A stretch of 64,000 nucleotides of DNA from Bacillus pumilus. Its GTDB lineage: Bacteria; Bacillota; Bacilli; Bacillales; Bacillaceae. The notes beneath the pieces were generated by a model that saw only the letters and a list, made by a program, of their open reading frames with translations, was not told where the DNA came from and did not search any database. The translations under genes were made by a program, and so were the position numbers. The stretch spans positions 434,001-498,000 of the forward strand of contig NZ_CP046128.1 in NCBI RefSeq assembly GCF_038738535.1, read 5' to 3'. Shown here piece by piece: positions 50,949 to 59,555 of the stretch (position 1 is its first letter; every line of letters starts with the position of its first letter).

Positions 50949-51100
50949 TGCTGAAAAGAAAAAACATTAAAGCTTGATAAAATTAAAACGAATCGTAAGA
51001 CCTTATTGACCTTTTATTATATAATTTACAGAAAGATCCGATATAATGTATATCAGATCCGATGAAAAATAGACTTTAGTCCTGGCAGGTGTGTAACGTA

Positions 51101-52123
51101 ATGGCGGCATTTTTTAAATTGTTCGAAAAACCCGGTGTTAAGCGGTTTTCTGTATTTGTAGTATTAGCCACAGCCTTATATCTATTAAGAGGAATGATGA
51201 ATTTAATTCTCTTGACCTTCATATTCACCTTTTTGATGAATCGGTTAGAAGAGGTCATTAGAGGTTTTTTAAGTCACTTCCTGAAAATAGGACAGAAATC
51301 GGTTATCACCATTTTGTATATTCTTTTGGCTGGTGGATTGACGTTTGGCGGATTCGTGTTTGTGCCAATTATCGCCAAACAGGTGGAGCAGCTATTTCAT
51401 TTAGGAAAGAAAATTGCAGATCATCCACAAGATTTACCCTTCTTTGATGTCATCACCAACGTATTCGGAGATTTTAAAATATCAGCTTACTTTGAGAAAG
51501 GGTTTAATTTCCTCTATACATACTTAACAGATTTCAGCACGTTCAGTATCCAGGTCATTATGTCCTTAATATTAAGCATGTTCTTCCTGTTCGAAAAGGA
51601 ACGCCTCATTCAATTCATGAACAAGTTCAAAACGAGTAAAATCTCTGTGTTCTATCATGAAATAGCCTTCTTTGGACGTAAATTTTCCAGAACGTTTGGA
51701 AAGGTACTCGAAGCACAGTTTATTATTGCAACCGTTAACTGTGTCTTAACAACCATTGCGCTAGGCATTATGGGATTCCCGCAATTATTTGGATTAGCGG
51801 TCATGGTCTTTTTGCTAGGCTTAATCCCAGTAGCGGGTGTGGTCATCTCACTTATTCCACTCAGCATCATTGCGTATACCCTTGGAGGCGGCATGTATGT
51901 CCTTTATATTGTGCTGGTGATCGTCATCATCCATGCCATTGAAGCCTACTTCTTAAACCCGAAACTCATGTCAGCAAAAACAGAACTCCCTATTTTCTTC
52001 ACATTTATTGTGCTGATCTTCTCTGAACACTACATCGGGATTTGGGGACTCATTATTGGTATACCAATCTTTGTGTTTATCCTAGATATTTTGGAGGTCA
52101 CCAACAAGGAGGAAAGTAGTTAA
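51101..52123 (+). CDS. ydbI: AI-2E family membrane protein YdbI
   Basis: A 340-residue AI-2E (PerM-like) family protein with seven to eight membrane helices. A GTG at 51089 is in frame, but ATG 51101 follows CAGGTGTG. Blocks: the N-terminal pair LATALYLLRGMMNLILLTF and FLMNRLEEVIRGFL, a soluble helical insert (about 90-150), and the conserved C-terminal half with GKVLEAQFIIATVNCVL, IPVAGVVISLIPLSI and HAIEAYFLNPKLMS. The family includes Na+/H+ antiporters and the AI-2 exporter TqsA; the substrate here is unknown. A direct repeat AGATCCGAT flanks TATAAT at 51033-51063 upstream. Confidence 0.9.
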   Translation: MAAFFKLFEKPGVKRFSVFVVLATALYLLRGMMNLILLTFIFTFLMNRLEEVIRGFLSHFLKIGQKSVITILYILLAGGLTFGGFVFVPIIAKQVEQLFHLGKKIADHPQDLPFFDVITNVFGDFKISAYFEKGFNFLYTYLTDFSTFSIQVIMSLILSMFFLFEKERLIQFMNKFKTSKISVFYHEIAFFGRKFSRTFGKVLEAQFIIATVNCVLTTIALGIMGFPQLFGLAVMVFLLGLIPVAGVVISLIPLSIIAYTLGGGMYVLYIVLVIVIIHAIEAYFLNPKLMSAKTELPIFFTFIVLIFSEHYIGIWGLIIGIPIFVFILDILEVTNKEESS

Positions 52124-52141
52124 AAAGTTCATTTGAACCTG

Positions 52142-52170
52142 TTTACAATTTTCTAAAAATAAGGTATAAA
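52142..52170 (+). promoter_or_regulatory. SigA promoter of the symporter gene
   Basis: TTTACA, exactly 17 bases, TATAAA. The transcript begins just before the c-di-AMP aptamer. Confidence 0.7.
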
Positions 52171-52193
52171 TAGTATGAAAATATCATAATAAC

Positions 52194-52312
52194 CACACGC
52201 TTAATCCTTCTAAAGGAATGGGGGACCCACTATTTTGGGGTGAATTTTTCTCTGTTGAGAAAAAAGGACATCTCTTCGTCCTAACCCGTCAGCTAACCTC
52301 ATCGGCGTGAAG
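52194..52312 (+). promoter_or_regulatory. Second c-di-AMP (ydaO-type) riboswitch
   Basis: Conserved blocks in order: CACGC-TTAATCC, GGAATGGGGGACCCA, GGGGTGAAT, CCTAACCCGTCAGCTAACC and TCATCGGCGTG. CACGC (52196-52200) pairs with GCGTG (52305-52309) as the outer stem. Compared with the kimA aptamer in this window, the signature segments are almost identical, while the variable stem is replaced by TTTTTCTC/GAGAAAAA. A terminator follows at 52341-52378, so it should act as an OFF switch. The controlled gene is a dicarboxylate/amino acid symporter, not a potassium transporter. Confidence 0.9.
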
Positions 52313-52340
52313 AGAGTAAACAGTGGTACGTGTATGGAAA

Positions 52341-52378
52341 CAAAGACCCACGAGAAAACTCTCTTGTGGGTCTTTTTT
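52341..52378 (+). terminator. Riboswitch expression-platform terminator
   Basis: GACCCAC-GAGA, AAAC loop, TCTC-TT-GTGGGTC followed by T6, between the aptamer and the TTG start of the symporter. Confidence 0.88.
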
Positions 52379-52399
52379 GATGAGGAAGGGGAGATTTTA

Positions 52400-53641
52400 T
52401 TGAAGCTAGCGACGAAAATTATTATTGCCTTGTTTGTAGGTGCAATCACAGGACTACTGCTCAACATTTTTGCTCCGAATGTATTCAAAGTGTTAGACCC
52501 TTATCTATTTACGCCTCTAGGTCAAATCTTCTTAAACTTGATTAAAATGTTAGTAGTGCCGATCGTATTCTTTTCCATCACACTAGGTGTAGCAGGTCTA
52601 GGTGATCCGAAAAAGCTTGGCAGAATCGGCGCAAAAACCATTACTTATTTTCTACTTACTACTACTTTTGCCATCATCATTGGCATTTCATTGGCCTTAT
52701 TGATCAAGCCGGGAGCATTCGGTAATTTTGATACGAAAGCGGCTGATTATTCCGCAGAGGAAGCCCCATCAATGGCAGAAACACTACTCAACATCATTCC
52801 AACCAATCCAGTCCAATCTTTAGTTGAAGGGAACATGCTTCAAATCATCGTCTTTTGTGTGTTTTTAGGCCTTGGCATTGCCATGCTTGGGAAGAAGACG
52901 GAAGGTTTGCTAAAGCTGTTTGAACAAGGAAATGAATTAATGATGTTTCTTGTCGGCATAGTGATGAAGTTCGCACCGTACGGAACATTCGGTTTGATCG
53001 CAACCGCAATTGGCAGCCAGGGATTTGATGCGATGAAAGCGATGGGCCTCTATTTCTCGGTCGTATTAGTTGCGCTCGTGCTGCATTTCTTCCTGACTTA
53101 TGGGTCAACTGTCGCCATTTTAGCGAAGCGAAATCCGATGGCGTTTTTCAAAGGATTTTCTCCAGCAATGGTTGTCGCATTTAGTACATCAAGCAGTAAC
53201 GCAGTCCTGCCAGTCTCAATGGAAACAGCCCAGAAACGTTTGAAGGTGCCAGAGCCGATTTCAAGCTTTGTACAGCCGCTTGGTGCAACCATTAATATGG
53301 ACGGCACAGCGATTATGCAAGGGGTCGCGACCATTTTTATCGCACAAGTATATGGAGTTGAACTGACGCTTGTCCAAATGCTGACGGTTGTCTTAACGGC
53401 TGTCTTAGCAAGTATCGGCACAGCGGGTGTGCCAGGAGTTGGGCTCATCATGCTCGCTATGGTACTGAACTCTGTGAATCTGCCTGTTGAAGGCATTGCG
53501 CTCATCCTTGGCATAGACCGCTTATTAGATATGGCAAGAACCGTTGTCAATATTACAGGTGACGCCGCATGTGCGGTGATTGTGACAGAAACGGAGAAAA
53601 AACACGAGAAAGACGCAGCATCACCGAACCTATCCATGTAA
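52400..53641 (+). CDS. Dicarboxylate/amino acid:cation symporter (DAACS family)
   Basis: A 413-residue DAACS carrier related to glutamate/aspartate transporters. The frame opens at 52307 inside the riboswitch, but TTG 52400 with GAAGGGGAG upstream gives the normal start KLATKIIIALFVGAITG. Blocks: LIKMLVVPIVFFSITLGVAG, the serine-rich hairpin FSTSSSNAVLPVSMETAQ, the substrate/cation motif GATINMDGTAIMQG, hairpin 2 ASIGTAGVPGVGLIML, and TM8 GIDRLLDMARTVVNITGDA with Asp and Arg. The Arg plus NMDGT pattern suits acidic amino acids or dicarboxylates. It has no counterpart between ydbI and ydbJ in B. subtilis. It is governed by a c-di-AMP riboswitch. Confidence 0.93.
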   Translation: MKLATKIIIALFVGAITGLLLNIFAPNVFKVLDPYLFTPLGQIFLNLIKMLVVPIVFFSITLGVAGLGDPKKLGRIGAKTITYFLLTTTFAIIIGISLALLIKPGAFGNFDTKAADYSAEEAPSMAETLLNIIPTNPVQSLVEGNMLQIIVFCVFLGLGIAMLGKKTEGLLKLFEQGNELMMFLVGIVMKFAPYGTFGLIATAIGSQGFDAMKAMGLYFSVVLVALVLHFFLTYGSTVAILAKRNPMAFFKGFSPAMVVAFSTSSSNAVLPVSMETAQKRLKVPEPISSFVQPLGATINMDGTAIMQGVATIFIAQVYGVELTLVQMLTVVLTAVLASIGTAGVPGVGLIMLAMVLNSVNLPVEGIALILGIDRLLDMARTVVNITGDAACAVIVTETEKKHEKDAASPNLSM

Positions 53642-53646
53642 TGTAA

Positions 53647-53679
53647 AAGAAGGGCTGACTCGATCAGCCCTTTTTTTCA
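53647..53679 (+). terminator. Intrinsic terminator
   Basis: AAGGGCTGA, loop CTCGA, TCAGCCCTTTTTTT after the symporter gene. Confidence 0.92.
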
Positions 53680-53767
53680 TGGGCCTCTTGTCATGCGTGA
53701 TATACTTTTAACAGAATGAGCGGTCTTATTTGCCGCCATAGGCATTACATCAGAAGGAGGAACCACG

Positions 53768-54694
53768 TTGCAGTCTGCTGTTCTAAAAGTAGAGAAAGTC
53801 GATAAACGAATTGGCCGGAAAATGATCTTACAAGATATATCTATAGAAATAGGGAGAGGAGAAATCGTCGGCTTACTAGGACCAAATGGGTCTGGAAAAA
53901 CAACCTTGATTCGCTTGATCGTTGGTTTGATGAAAAAAAACAATGGCCGAATCATGATCAATGGATATTCACAGGATGAGGATTTTCTACACGCAATGTC
54001 ATCTGTTGGTGCGATCATAGAAAATCCCGAATTTTATTCTTATTTAACAGGTTTTGAAAACCTTGAACTATATGCGGCGATGCACGATGGAGTGACGGAA
54101 GAACGCATGCAGGAAGTGGTGAAAAGAGTTCGTCTGGAGCACGCCATTCATCAGAAGGTGAAGACGTATTCACTGGGGATGAAACAAAGGCTTGGGATTG
54201 CACAAGCCATATTACATCAGCCGAACCTGCTGATTTTAGACGAACCGACAAATGGACTTGATCCTGCAGGTATGAAGGAATTCAGGGAGCACTTGCAAAT
54301 GCTCGTACGAGAAGAAGGAACGTCCGTGTTATTTGCCACACATTTATTGCATGAGGTAGAAGAGCTATGTGACCGCATGATCATCATTCAAAAAGGACAG
54401 ATCAAAGCCAGTGCGAAGCTCCGGGACATGGAGGGGAAAGAACAGATACTCATGAATATTCAGCCAGTGGAAAAGGCGGTTTCGTGGCTCGACACGCAGG
54501 CCTATACATATGAACGAAATGGAGCGCGTGTATTACTTCAATTGAACAAAGAACAAGTGCCTGAGCTGAACAAACAGCTTGTTCTGGCTGGGTTTGATGT
54601 ACTTGAAATGACGCCTCAAAAGCCATCAATTGAAGAGGCATTTATGAAATGGACGGAAGGCGGGACGGCAGATGCTTCAACTCATCAAGAATGA
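53768..54694 (+). CDS. ydbJ: ABC exporter ATPase YdbJ
   Basis: A 308-residue ATP-binding subunit of a bacitracin/CcmA-type exporter. TTG 53768 follows AGAAGGAGGAACCACG. Walker A GPNGSGKTTL, Q loop region IENPEFYSYL, signature YSLGMKQRLGIAQ, Walker B LLILDEPTNGLDP and the switch His in ATHLLHEVEEL. The C-terminal 80 residues form the small DUF4162-like extension common in this subgroup. It overlaps the permease gene by 23 bases. The substrate is not known. Confidence 0.93.
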   Translation: MQSAVLKVEKVDKRIGRKMILQDISIEIGRGEIVGLLGPNGSGKTTLIRLIVGLMKKNNGRIMINGYSQDEDFLHAMSSVGAIIENPEFYSYLTGFENLELYAAMHDGVTEERMQEVVKRVRLEHAIHQKVKTYSLGMKQRLGIAQAILHQPNLLILDEPTNGLDPAGMKEFREHLQMLVREEGTSVLFATHLLHEVEELCDRMIIIQKGQIKASAKLRDMEGKEQILMNIQPVEKAVSWLDTQAYTYERNGARVLLQLNKEQVPELNKQLVLAGFDVLEMTPQKPSIEEAFMKWTEGGTADASTHQE

Positions 54695-55439
54695 GCATAA
54701 GAAAATTATGAGGAAAAAGATCACATTCATTGCACTTGGATTGATCGTTGTTTTTCAATTGGCGATGGCTCTAGCGTTGAAACGAGTCATTTCCAGCTTT
54801 GGTGGACAAGACACTGTCGCCAATTATTTTGCTTATTCCACGAACGTCGTGTTTATTTTACAGGTGCTCGCTGTTGTCATTGGCGCAACCTTGATCTCAA
54901 CAGAGTTTCAAAAAAGGACGATCAAGTTTTTATTGATCCGGCCCAAAACAAGGCTGCAAATTTTTCTGTCAAAATACATCACACTTGTGCTGACAGTCAT
55001 ATATTTGTTTGTTTTTTATTATGTATTAGCTTTCTTATTTGGCCTTATTTTCTTTGGTACTGAATTTGATGAAAGTACGGGACGATTATTTCAGCATACG
55101 TTTGCTGTTATCGGATCTCAGTGGGTGGAAGTGATGATGATGGCAAGCTTCGCTTTTATGTGTTCCAGCTTGTTTAGGAACAGCCTCGTTGCGCTTGTGA
55201 CCTCGTTTTTTGTTTTATATGCGGCGAAATCACTTGTGCCTATTATGTCTCTTTTAGAAAATCAGTGGGGGAAAATCCTGCTTTTTGCTAATACGGACTT
55301 TACTCAGTACAGCTTTCAAGGACCGCCGCCCTTCCATGGCATGAGCCCTTTGTTTTCTCTATTTATGGTGGGGGCGCATTTTGTTTTCTTTGTTGGTACG
55401 GCTTGGATTCTTTTTTGGAAACGTGATGTAAATGTGTAA
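54672..55439 (+). CDS. ydbK: ABC exporter permease YdbK
   Basis: A 255-residue ABC-2-type permease with six membrane helices, partner of YdbJ. ATG 54672 lies inside the end of ydbJ. Features: N-terminal basic stretch then KITFIALGLIVVFQLAMAL, VLAVVIGATLISTEFQKRT with KFLLIRPKTR (typical of the family), VTSFFVLYAAKSLVPIMSL and a last helix FVFFVGTAWILFW. Likely exports a lipid, peptide or antibiotic as a YdbJK dimer. Confidence 0.9.
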   Translation: MLQLIKNEHKKIMRKKITFIALGLIVVFQLAMALALKRVISSFGGQDTVANYFAYSTNVVFILQVLAVVIGATLISTEFQKRTIKFLLIRPKTRLQIFLSKYITLVLTVIYLFVFYYVLAFLFGLIFFGTEFDESTGRLFQHTFAVIGSQWVEVMMMASFAFMCSSLFRNSLVALVTSFFVLYAAKSLVPIMSLLENQWGKILLFANTDFTQYSFQGPPPFHGMSPLFSLFMVGAHFVFFVGTAWILFWKRDVNV

Positions 55440-55556
55440 AAATTGTGTCAAATAACAAGAAAAATTCGTGACATCTTTGTGAAAACGAGTCTGTATTTCA
55501 CGATAACCGGCTGATTTTGTCTTATAATAAGGTGGAATCTTGGAGGTGGCACTATC

Positions 55557-55892
55557 GTGAAAAATTTCATTACGGCTTTACCAATTTTGTTGCTGCTGTC
55601 GTTTTCGTTTGTGTCTTTTGCCATCCAGTTTGATCATCTTGTTTATTTCAGACTAGCGCTGGGAATCTTTTCGTTAGCGGGTCTTTTCTTTCTGTATACA
55701 CTTAAAAGAAACATGAAATGGTTCATGGTTTATTTATATGCGAGCTGGATCATTCTTGCTGCTGTCACAACATTTGAGGAGCCTGTCTTTTCTCAGTTCT
55801 TCTTCGGTGGTTTAACAATGACAATGGGTTATCTCACATATATGCTCATTTATTTAGGAATGAAGCAGGACCGTGTAGCGAAATCACATTAA
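55557..55892 (+). CDS. ydbL: Four-span membrane protein YdbL
   Basis: A 111-residue membrane protein starting at GTG 55557 after TTGGAGGTGGCACTATC. Four hydrophobic segments: FITALPILLLLSFSFVSFA, YFRLALGIFSLAGLFFLYTL, VYLYASWIILAAVTTF and GGLTMTMGYLTYMLIYLG. No motif points to a function. It has its own promoter-like TATAAT at about 55522-55527 and lies downstream of ydbJK, as in B. subtilis. The name rests on this synteny. Confidence 0.8.
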   Translation: MKNFITALPILLLLSFSFVSFAIQFDHLVYFRLALGIFSLAGLFFLYTLKRNMKWFMVYLYASWIILAAVTTFEEPVFSQFFFGGLTMTMGYLTYMLIYLGMKQDRVAKSH

Positions 55893-55894
55893 AA

Positions 55895-55940
55895 CAAAAG
55901 TCGATAAAATCACATCATAGATTTTATCGGCTTTTTTCTT
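55895..55940 (+). terminator. Intrinsic terminator
   Basis: AAGTCGATAAAATC, loop, GATTTTATCGGCTTTTTT after ydbL. Confidence 0.9.
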
Positions 55941-55949
55941 TCTGTTGAA

Positions 55950-55994
55950 AAAGACAAAAGAGACGAGCAGCCAGCTGTGACTGCTCGTCTTATG
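55950..55994 (-). terminator. Terminator of fbpB
   Basis: On the minus strand: AGACGAGCAG, loop, CTGCTCGTCT followed by CTTTTG and further T. Confidence 0.75.
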
Positions 55995-55995
55995 T

Positions 55996-56145
55996 TTATG
56001 ATTCACGTCCAGCAGCTGCAAGCTGCTTCTGATGCTTTTTGTCGATTGTTTCGTATATACTTTCCATCATTTTAGGGTCGCGCATGATGGCCTTCTTGTT
56101 CTCTTCAATCAATTGCTGATATGTTTTGATTTTCTTCTTAGACAT
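55996..56145 (-). CDS. fbpB: Fur-regulated basic protein FbpB
   Basis: A 49-residue basic protein of the Fbp family. ATG 56145 is preferred over ATG 56154, which is only two bases from AAAGGAG. The sequence runs SKKKIKTYQQLIEENKKAIM, then DPKMMESIYETIDKK and a basic end. This is the KxxxEL-I-EENK pattern and helical-hairpin size of B. subtilis FbpB (YdbN). There it works with the small RNA FsrA in iron sparing, probably as an RNA chaperone. A perfect Fur box lies 55 bases upstream, and it sits between ydbL and ydbP as in B. subtilis. Confidence 0.85.
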   Translation of the reverse strand: MSKKKIKTYQQLIEENKKAIMRDPKMMESIYETIDKKHQKQLAAAGRES

Positions 56146-56199
56146 GTGACTCATCGCTCCTTTATAAGTATAGACGTCTATAGGATTTCACATAGATGA

Positions 56200-56220
56200 A
56201 ATTGATAATCATTATCAATT
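56200..56220. promoter_or_regulatory. Fur box
   Basis: A 21-bp perfect palindrome: AATTGATAAT, one central base, ATTATCAATT. It contains the 7-1-7 Fur motif TGATAAT-N-ATTATCA. It controls fbpB on the minus strand. The stretch from here to 56446 contains no gene that I can support, only a small AGGAAAT/ATTCCT-type hairpin near 56330. Confidence 0.93.
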
Positions 56221-56446
56221 AGCAACTCTATTATACAAAGCGAAATGTCAGAAGTAAAGAATCTATTCAGAAAATTCACGTAACCGACAAATTCGAAGCC
56301 TAGTCGACGCTCATTCTTTCCCAGGAAATAATTCCTGTCATTTCTTGTCGTAAGTGAAACATCTATATAAAACATTCTTTCGCTCATTGAAACGTTTTGG
56401 ATGTGCAACTCGTCTTATGGAGAGATTTGATGTAAGAGATGTGAGA

Positions 56447-56483
56447 AGAAAAAAAGACACCAGCAAGCGTTTGCTGATGTCCT
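56447..56483 (-). terminator. Terminator of ydbP
   Basis: On the minus strand: GGACATCAGCAA, loop, TTGCTGGTGTC then T7. Confidence 0.88.
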
Positions 56484-56495
56484 TCGTTTAACCAA

Positions 56496-56816
56496 TTAAG
56501 AAACGTGCCCTTGAAGAAACTCTGTCACTTCTTCAGGTGATTTTGCGTTTGCGCTGTGTAAATGACCTGTTTTTTCGCCATTTTTGAAAATTAACAGGCT
56601 TGGAATACCCATGACCTGATACGTTTCTGCTAATTCAGGGAAATCATCTTTGTTTATTTCAAACCATTCATGGTGAGCATAAGCCTCTAAGATGTCTGGA
56701 ATGAACATGTCCATTCTTGTACAGTCAGGACACCATGTTGCAAAGAATTTAACGATGACTTCTTTGTCAGATTGAATGATTTCATTGAATTGTTCAGTAC
56801 TTGTGATTTTTTTCAA
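56496..56816 (-). CDS. ydbP: Thioredoxin-like protein YdbP
   Basis: A 106-residue cytoplasmic thioredoxin-fold protein, the same length as B. subtilis YdbP. TTG 56816 follows AAAAGGAG; the frame extends to 56843 but lacks a site. The active centre is ATWCPDCTRM (C-P-D-C), followed by NKDDFPELAETYQVMGIPSLLIF with the cis-Pro loop. It is probably a thiol-disulfide oxidoreductase; the partner is unknown. Confidence 0.92.
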   Translation of the reverse strand: MKKITSTEQFNEIIQSDKEVIVKFFATWCPDCTRMDMFIPDILEAYAHHEWFEINKDDFPELAETYQVMGIPSLLIFKNGEKTGHLHSANAKSPEEVTEFLQGHVS

Positions 56817-57000
56817 TTTGTCACAACTCCTTTTCAATGTCATTTTAATATAAAATAATGGCGAATGACATACAAATGCTCGGGAGGCGCTTACAACCTT
56901 TACAAATCATTTCAATTCCGTAACAACAAAAATTAATTAGAGCATTTTTGCTTGAAAGTGATAAGATAGTAAAGATGAATTTTAGTGGGGGGAGTATCCA

Positions 57001-58083
57001 TTGAAAATAAGTTTAGGATTGATTTACGGCGGAAAGTCAGCCGAACATAATGTATCACTGCAAACAGCCCTTGCAGTTACAAAAGCACTTAACACTGAGA
57101 AGTTCGATATACATCCAATTTATATTACAGAAGAGGGCGAATGGCTAAGAGGAGAAAAACTCACTGAACCAGTTTCAAACGTCAAAATGCTTCAATTTGA
57201 ACAGAACGCAAAGACGTTTTTACCAACTTCTTTAAATGAAAGCATGTTCCCGCAGCCTGCATCTGCTGATGAGAAGATTGATGTTGTCTTCCCATTGCTG
57301 CACGGGCCAAATGGTGAAGATGGAACGATGCAAGGATTACTTGAACTGCTAAATATCCCGTATGTCGGCAACGGTGTTCTTGCTTCTGCAGCGGGTATGG
57401 ATAAAGTCATGATGAAAGATGTTTTTGCTCAAGCAGGACTTGCACAAGCAAAGCACCTTTCCTTCAATAAAAAAGACTATGAAAAGGCCACACCAGACAG
57501 CTTAGAACAGGTGGAACAAATACTTGGCTATCCATGCTTTGTGAAACCTGCCAACATGGGGTCAAGTGTTGGAATTAGCAAATGCCGCAGCAAAGAAGAG
57601 CTGCAAACCGCATTCGGCTTGGCTTTCCAATATGATCGTCGTGTGGTCGTCGAAGAAGGCGTCGTTGGAAGAGAAATCGAAATTGGTGTATTAGGAAATG
57701 ACGAGCCGAAATGCTCTGTCGTTGGTGAAATTGCACCTAAAACAGATTTTTATGACTACAAAGCAAAATATGAAGATGGCGATACAGATTTGATCATTCC
57801 TGCAAGTGTGTCAGAGGATGAATACAAGACGATTCATGATATGGCGATTAAGGCATTTAAAGCCCTCGATGGATCTGGTCTTGTACGTGCAGACTTCTTC
57901 CTCACAGAAGAAGGTGAAGTGCTGATCAATGAAGTGAATACAATGCCTGGATTCACACCATTTAGTATGTTCCCGCTGCTTTGGAAACACACTGGTGTAG
58001 AGTATCCAGAGCTGATTGAAAAGCTAGTGTCACTTGCAATTGAACGCCATCAAGAAAAACAAACCATTAAAACGACTTTTTAA
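57001..58083 (+). CDS. ddl: D-alanine--D-alanine ligase
   Basis: A 360-residue ATP-grasp ligase that joins two D-alanines for peptidoglycan synthesis in the cytoplasm. TTG 57001 follows GTGGGGGGAGTATCCA. Domains: N-terminal [18 protein letters not shown], centre [19 protein letters not shown], the serine-rich loop [31 protein letters not shown], and the metal-binding C-terminal end [19 protein letters not shown]. The F/Y specificity region reads [15 protein letters not shown], consistent with a D-Ala-D-Ala (not D-Lac) enzyme. It is upstream of murF, the next enzyme of the pathway. Confidence 0.97.
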   Translation: MKISLGLIYGGKSAEHNVSLQTALAVTKALNTEKFDIHPIYITEEGEWLRGEKLTEPVSNVKMLQFEQNAKTFLPTSLNESMFPQPASADEKIDVVFPLLHGPNGEDGTMQGLLELLNIPYVGNGVLASAAGMDKVMMKDVFAQAGLAQAKHLSFNKKDYEKATPDSLEQVEQILGYPCFVKPANMGSSVGISKCRSKEELQTAFGLAFQYDRRVVVEEGVVGREIEIGVLGNDEPKCSVVGEIAPKTDFYDYKAKYEDGDTDLIIPASVSEDEYKTIHDMAIKAFKALDGSGLVRADFFLTEEGEVLINEVNTMPGFTPFSMFPLLWKHTGVEYPELIEKLVSLAIERHQEKQTIKTTF

Positions 58084-58091
58084 TGTGAGCA

Positions 58092-58124
58092 ACAAGCAGA
58101 CACTATCCTTAGGTAGTGTCTCTT
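58092..58124 (+). terminator. Hairpin between ddl and murF
   Basis: AGACACTA, loop TCCTTAGG, TAGTGTCT followed by CTTTTCC. Probably partial termination inside the ddl-murF unit. Confidence 0.6.
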
Positions 58125-58164
58125 TTCCTTCAAACGTGAAATGAGAAAGAGAGGCGAAAAAATC

Positions 58165-59529
58165 ATGATCAAACGTACAGTGAAACAAATCGCCCAAATG
58201 GCTGGTGGGACACTATCTAATCAAGCTTTTGGCGAAGAGCAAATTCACGGAGTGACAACAGATACACGAAAAGTATCAAAAGGTGCATTGTTTATCCCCC
58301 TAATTGGAGAACATTTTAACGGTCACACATTTGCTTCTAAAGCAGTGGAGCTTGGAGCCGCAGCTGTTCTTTGGAATCAAAAAGAAGCCAATCCACCGTT
58401 CGGTGTACCTGTCATTCTTGTAGAGGATACACTGGCAGCACTTCAACGGCTGGCAAAATCATACTTGAAAGAAGAAAAACCTCGTGTTGTCGGTATTACA
58501 GGAAGTAATGGGAAAACCACAACGAAAGACATGATTCATTCCGTCTTACAAACGGCTTATCAAGTTCATAAAACAGATGGTAACTTTAATAATCATATCG
58601 GTCTACCTCTCACCATTCTTGCAATGCCGGAAGGAACAGATATTGCTGTGTTGGAGATGGGGATGAGTGCAAAAGGTGAGATCGAGTTTTTGTCAAAACT
58701 CGCTGAGCCTGATGCAGCAGTCATCACCAATATTGGAGAATCTCATATGCAAGATTTGGGATCAAGAGAAGCCATTGCTGATGCAAAATGTGAAATCACA
58801 AAAGGATTAAAAGAGGATGGCATCTTTTATTACTTAGGAGATGAACCCTTGCTGCGCGAGAGAGCGACTGCACTTTCGCAGCGTGTGAAAACCTTTGGGG
58901 AAGCAGAGGACTGTGATATCAAGGTAACGCATATCAACCAGCTTGCAGAAGGAACAGAATTTAAAGTCGAAGGGTATGCTCAGGGGTTTCTCATTCCTGT
59001 ATTAGGGAAACATAATGTGAAGAATGCCCTTGCTGCAATTGCCATAGGCCAGCACTTTGGACTGAATGAAAGACAAATCGCCCAAGGACTCATGCAAACA
59101 AAGTTGACAGGGATGCGTCTTGAGCTGTTTAAAACAGAGAAAGGAATCACTGTTATCAATGATGCGTATAATGCAAGTCCTACTTCCATGAAAGCTGCAA
59201 TTGATCTTGTAGGAGATATGGACGGCTTCGCTAATCGCATTCTTGTCCTTGGAGACATGCTCGAGATGGGCAGCGAAGAAGAAACGTATCATTATGAACT
59301 AGGCCGCTACATCAAGCCTGAATTTATTGATCATGTGATGACGTATGGCCGCCTAGGTGCATTCATCGCTGAAGGAGCAAAGAAATCATTCGGTGACGCG
59401 CGCGTGTTCTCATTTATGGACAAAGAGGAACTGAAGAAAAAACTTGCTGACGTAGCAGGTCCTGACGATGTTGTTCTAGTCAAAGCCTCACGCGGCATGA
59501 GATTAGAAGAAGTCATTACTGCACTATAA
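58165..59529 (+). CDS. murF: UDP-MurNAc-tripeptide--D-Ala-D-Ala ligase MurF
   Basis: A 454-residue Mur ligase that adds D-Ala-D-Ala to the UDP-MurNAc-tripeptide, completing the cytoplasmic peptidoglycan precursor. ATG 58165 follows GAGAGGCGAAAAAATC; an upstream ATG at 58141 adds eight unneeded residues. Blocks: N-terminal VTTDTRKVSKGALFIPLIG, P-loop GITGSNGKTTTKDM, TDGNFNNHIGLPLT, NIGESHMQDLGSREAIADAK, GKHNVKNALAA and INDAYNASPTSMKAAID. It acts directly on the product of Ddl encoded just upstream. Confidence 0.97.
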   Translation: MIKRTVKQIAQMAGGTLSNQAFGEEQIHGVTTDTRKVSKGALFIPLIGEHFNGHTFASKAVELGAAAVLWNQKEANPPFGVPVILVEDTLAALQRLAKSYLKEEKPRVVGITGSNGKTTTKDMIHSVLQTAYQVHKTDGNFNNHIGLPLTILAMPEGTDIAVLEMGMSAKGEIEFLSKLAEPDAAVITNIGESHMQDLGSREAIADAKCEITKGLKEDGIFYYLGDEPLLRERATALSQRVKTFGEAEDCDIKVTHINQLAEGTEFKVEGYAQGFLIPVLGKHNVKNALAAIAIGQHFGLNERQIAQGLMQTKLTGMRLELFKTEKGITVINDAYNASPTSMKAAIDLVGDMDGFANRILVLGDMLEMGSEEETYHYELGRYIKPEFIDHVMTYGRLGAFIAEGAKKSFGDARVFSFMDKEELKKKLADVAGPDDVVLVKASRGMRLEEVITAL

Positions 59530-59555
59530 AGAGTGAGCGCAAAGAAGGTGACAGA

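Noticed and set aside
51033-51063. Direct repeat AGATCCGAT around TATAAT before ydbI as a regulator site
   Set aside because: Only two copies, no known regulator with this motif; recorded in the ydbI entry but too weak to call.
52307-52399. Extension of the symporter gene upstream into the riboswitch (start at ATG 52307)
   Set aside because: It would place 31 codons inside the aptamer end and terminator, has no ribosome binding site, and the normal family start is at TTG 52400 with a good site.
53098-53637. 179-residue antisense ORF inside the symporter gene
   Set aside because: Shadow frame opposite a well-supported membrane protein gene.
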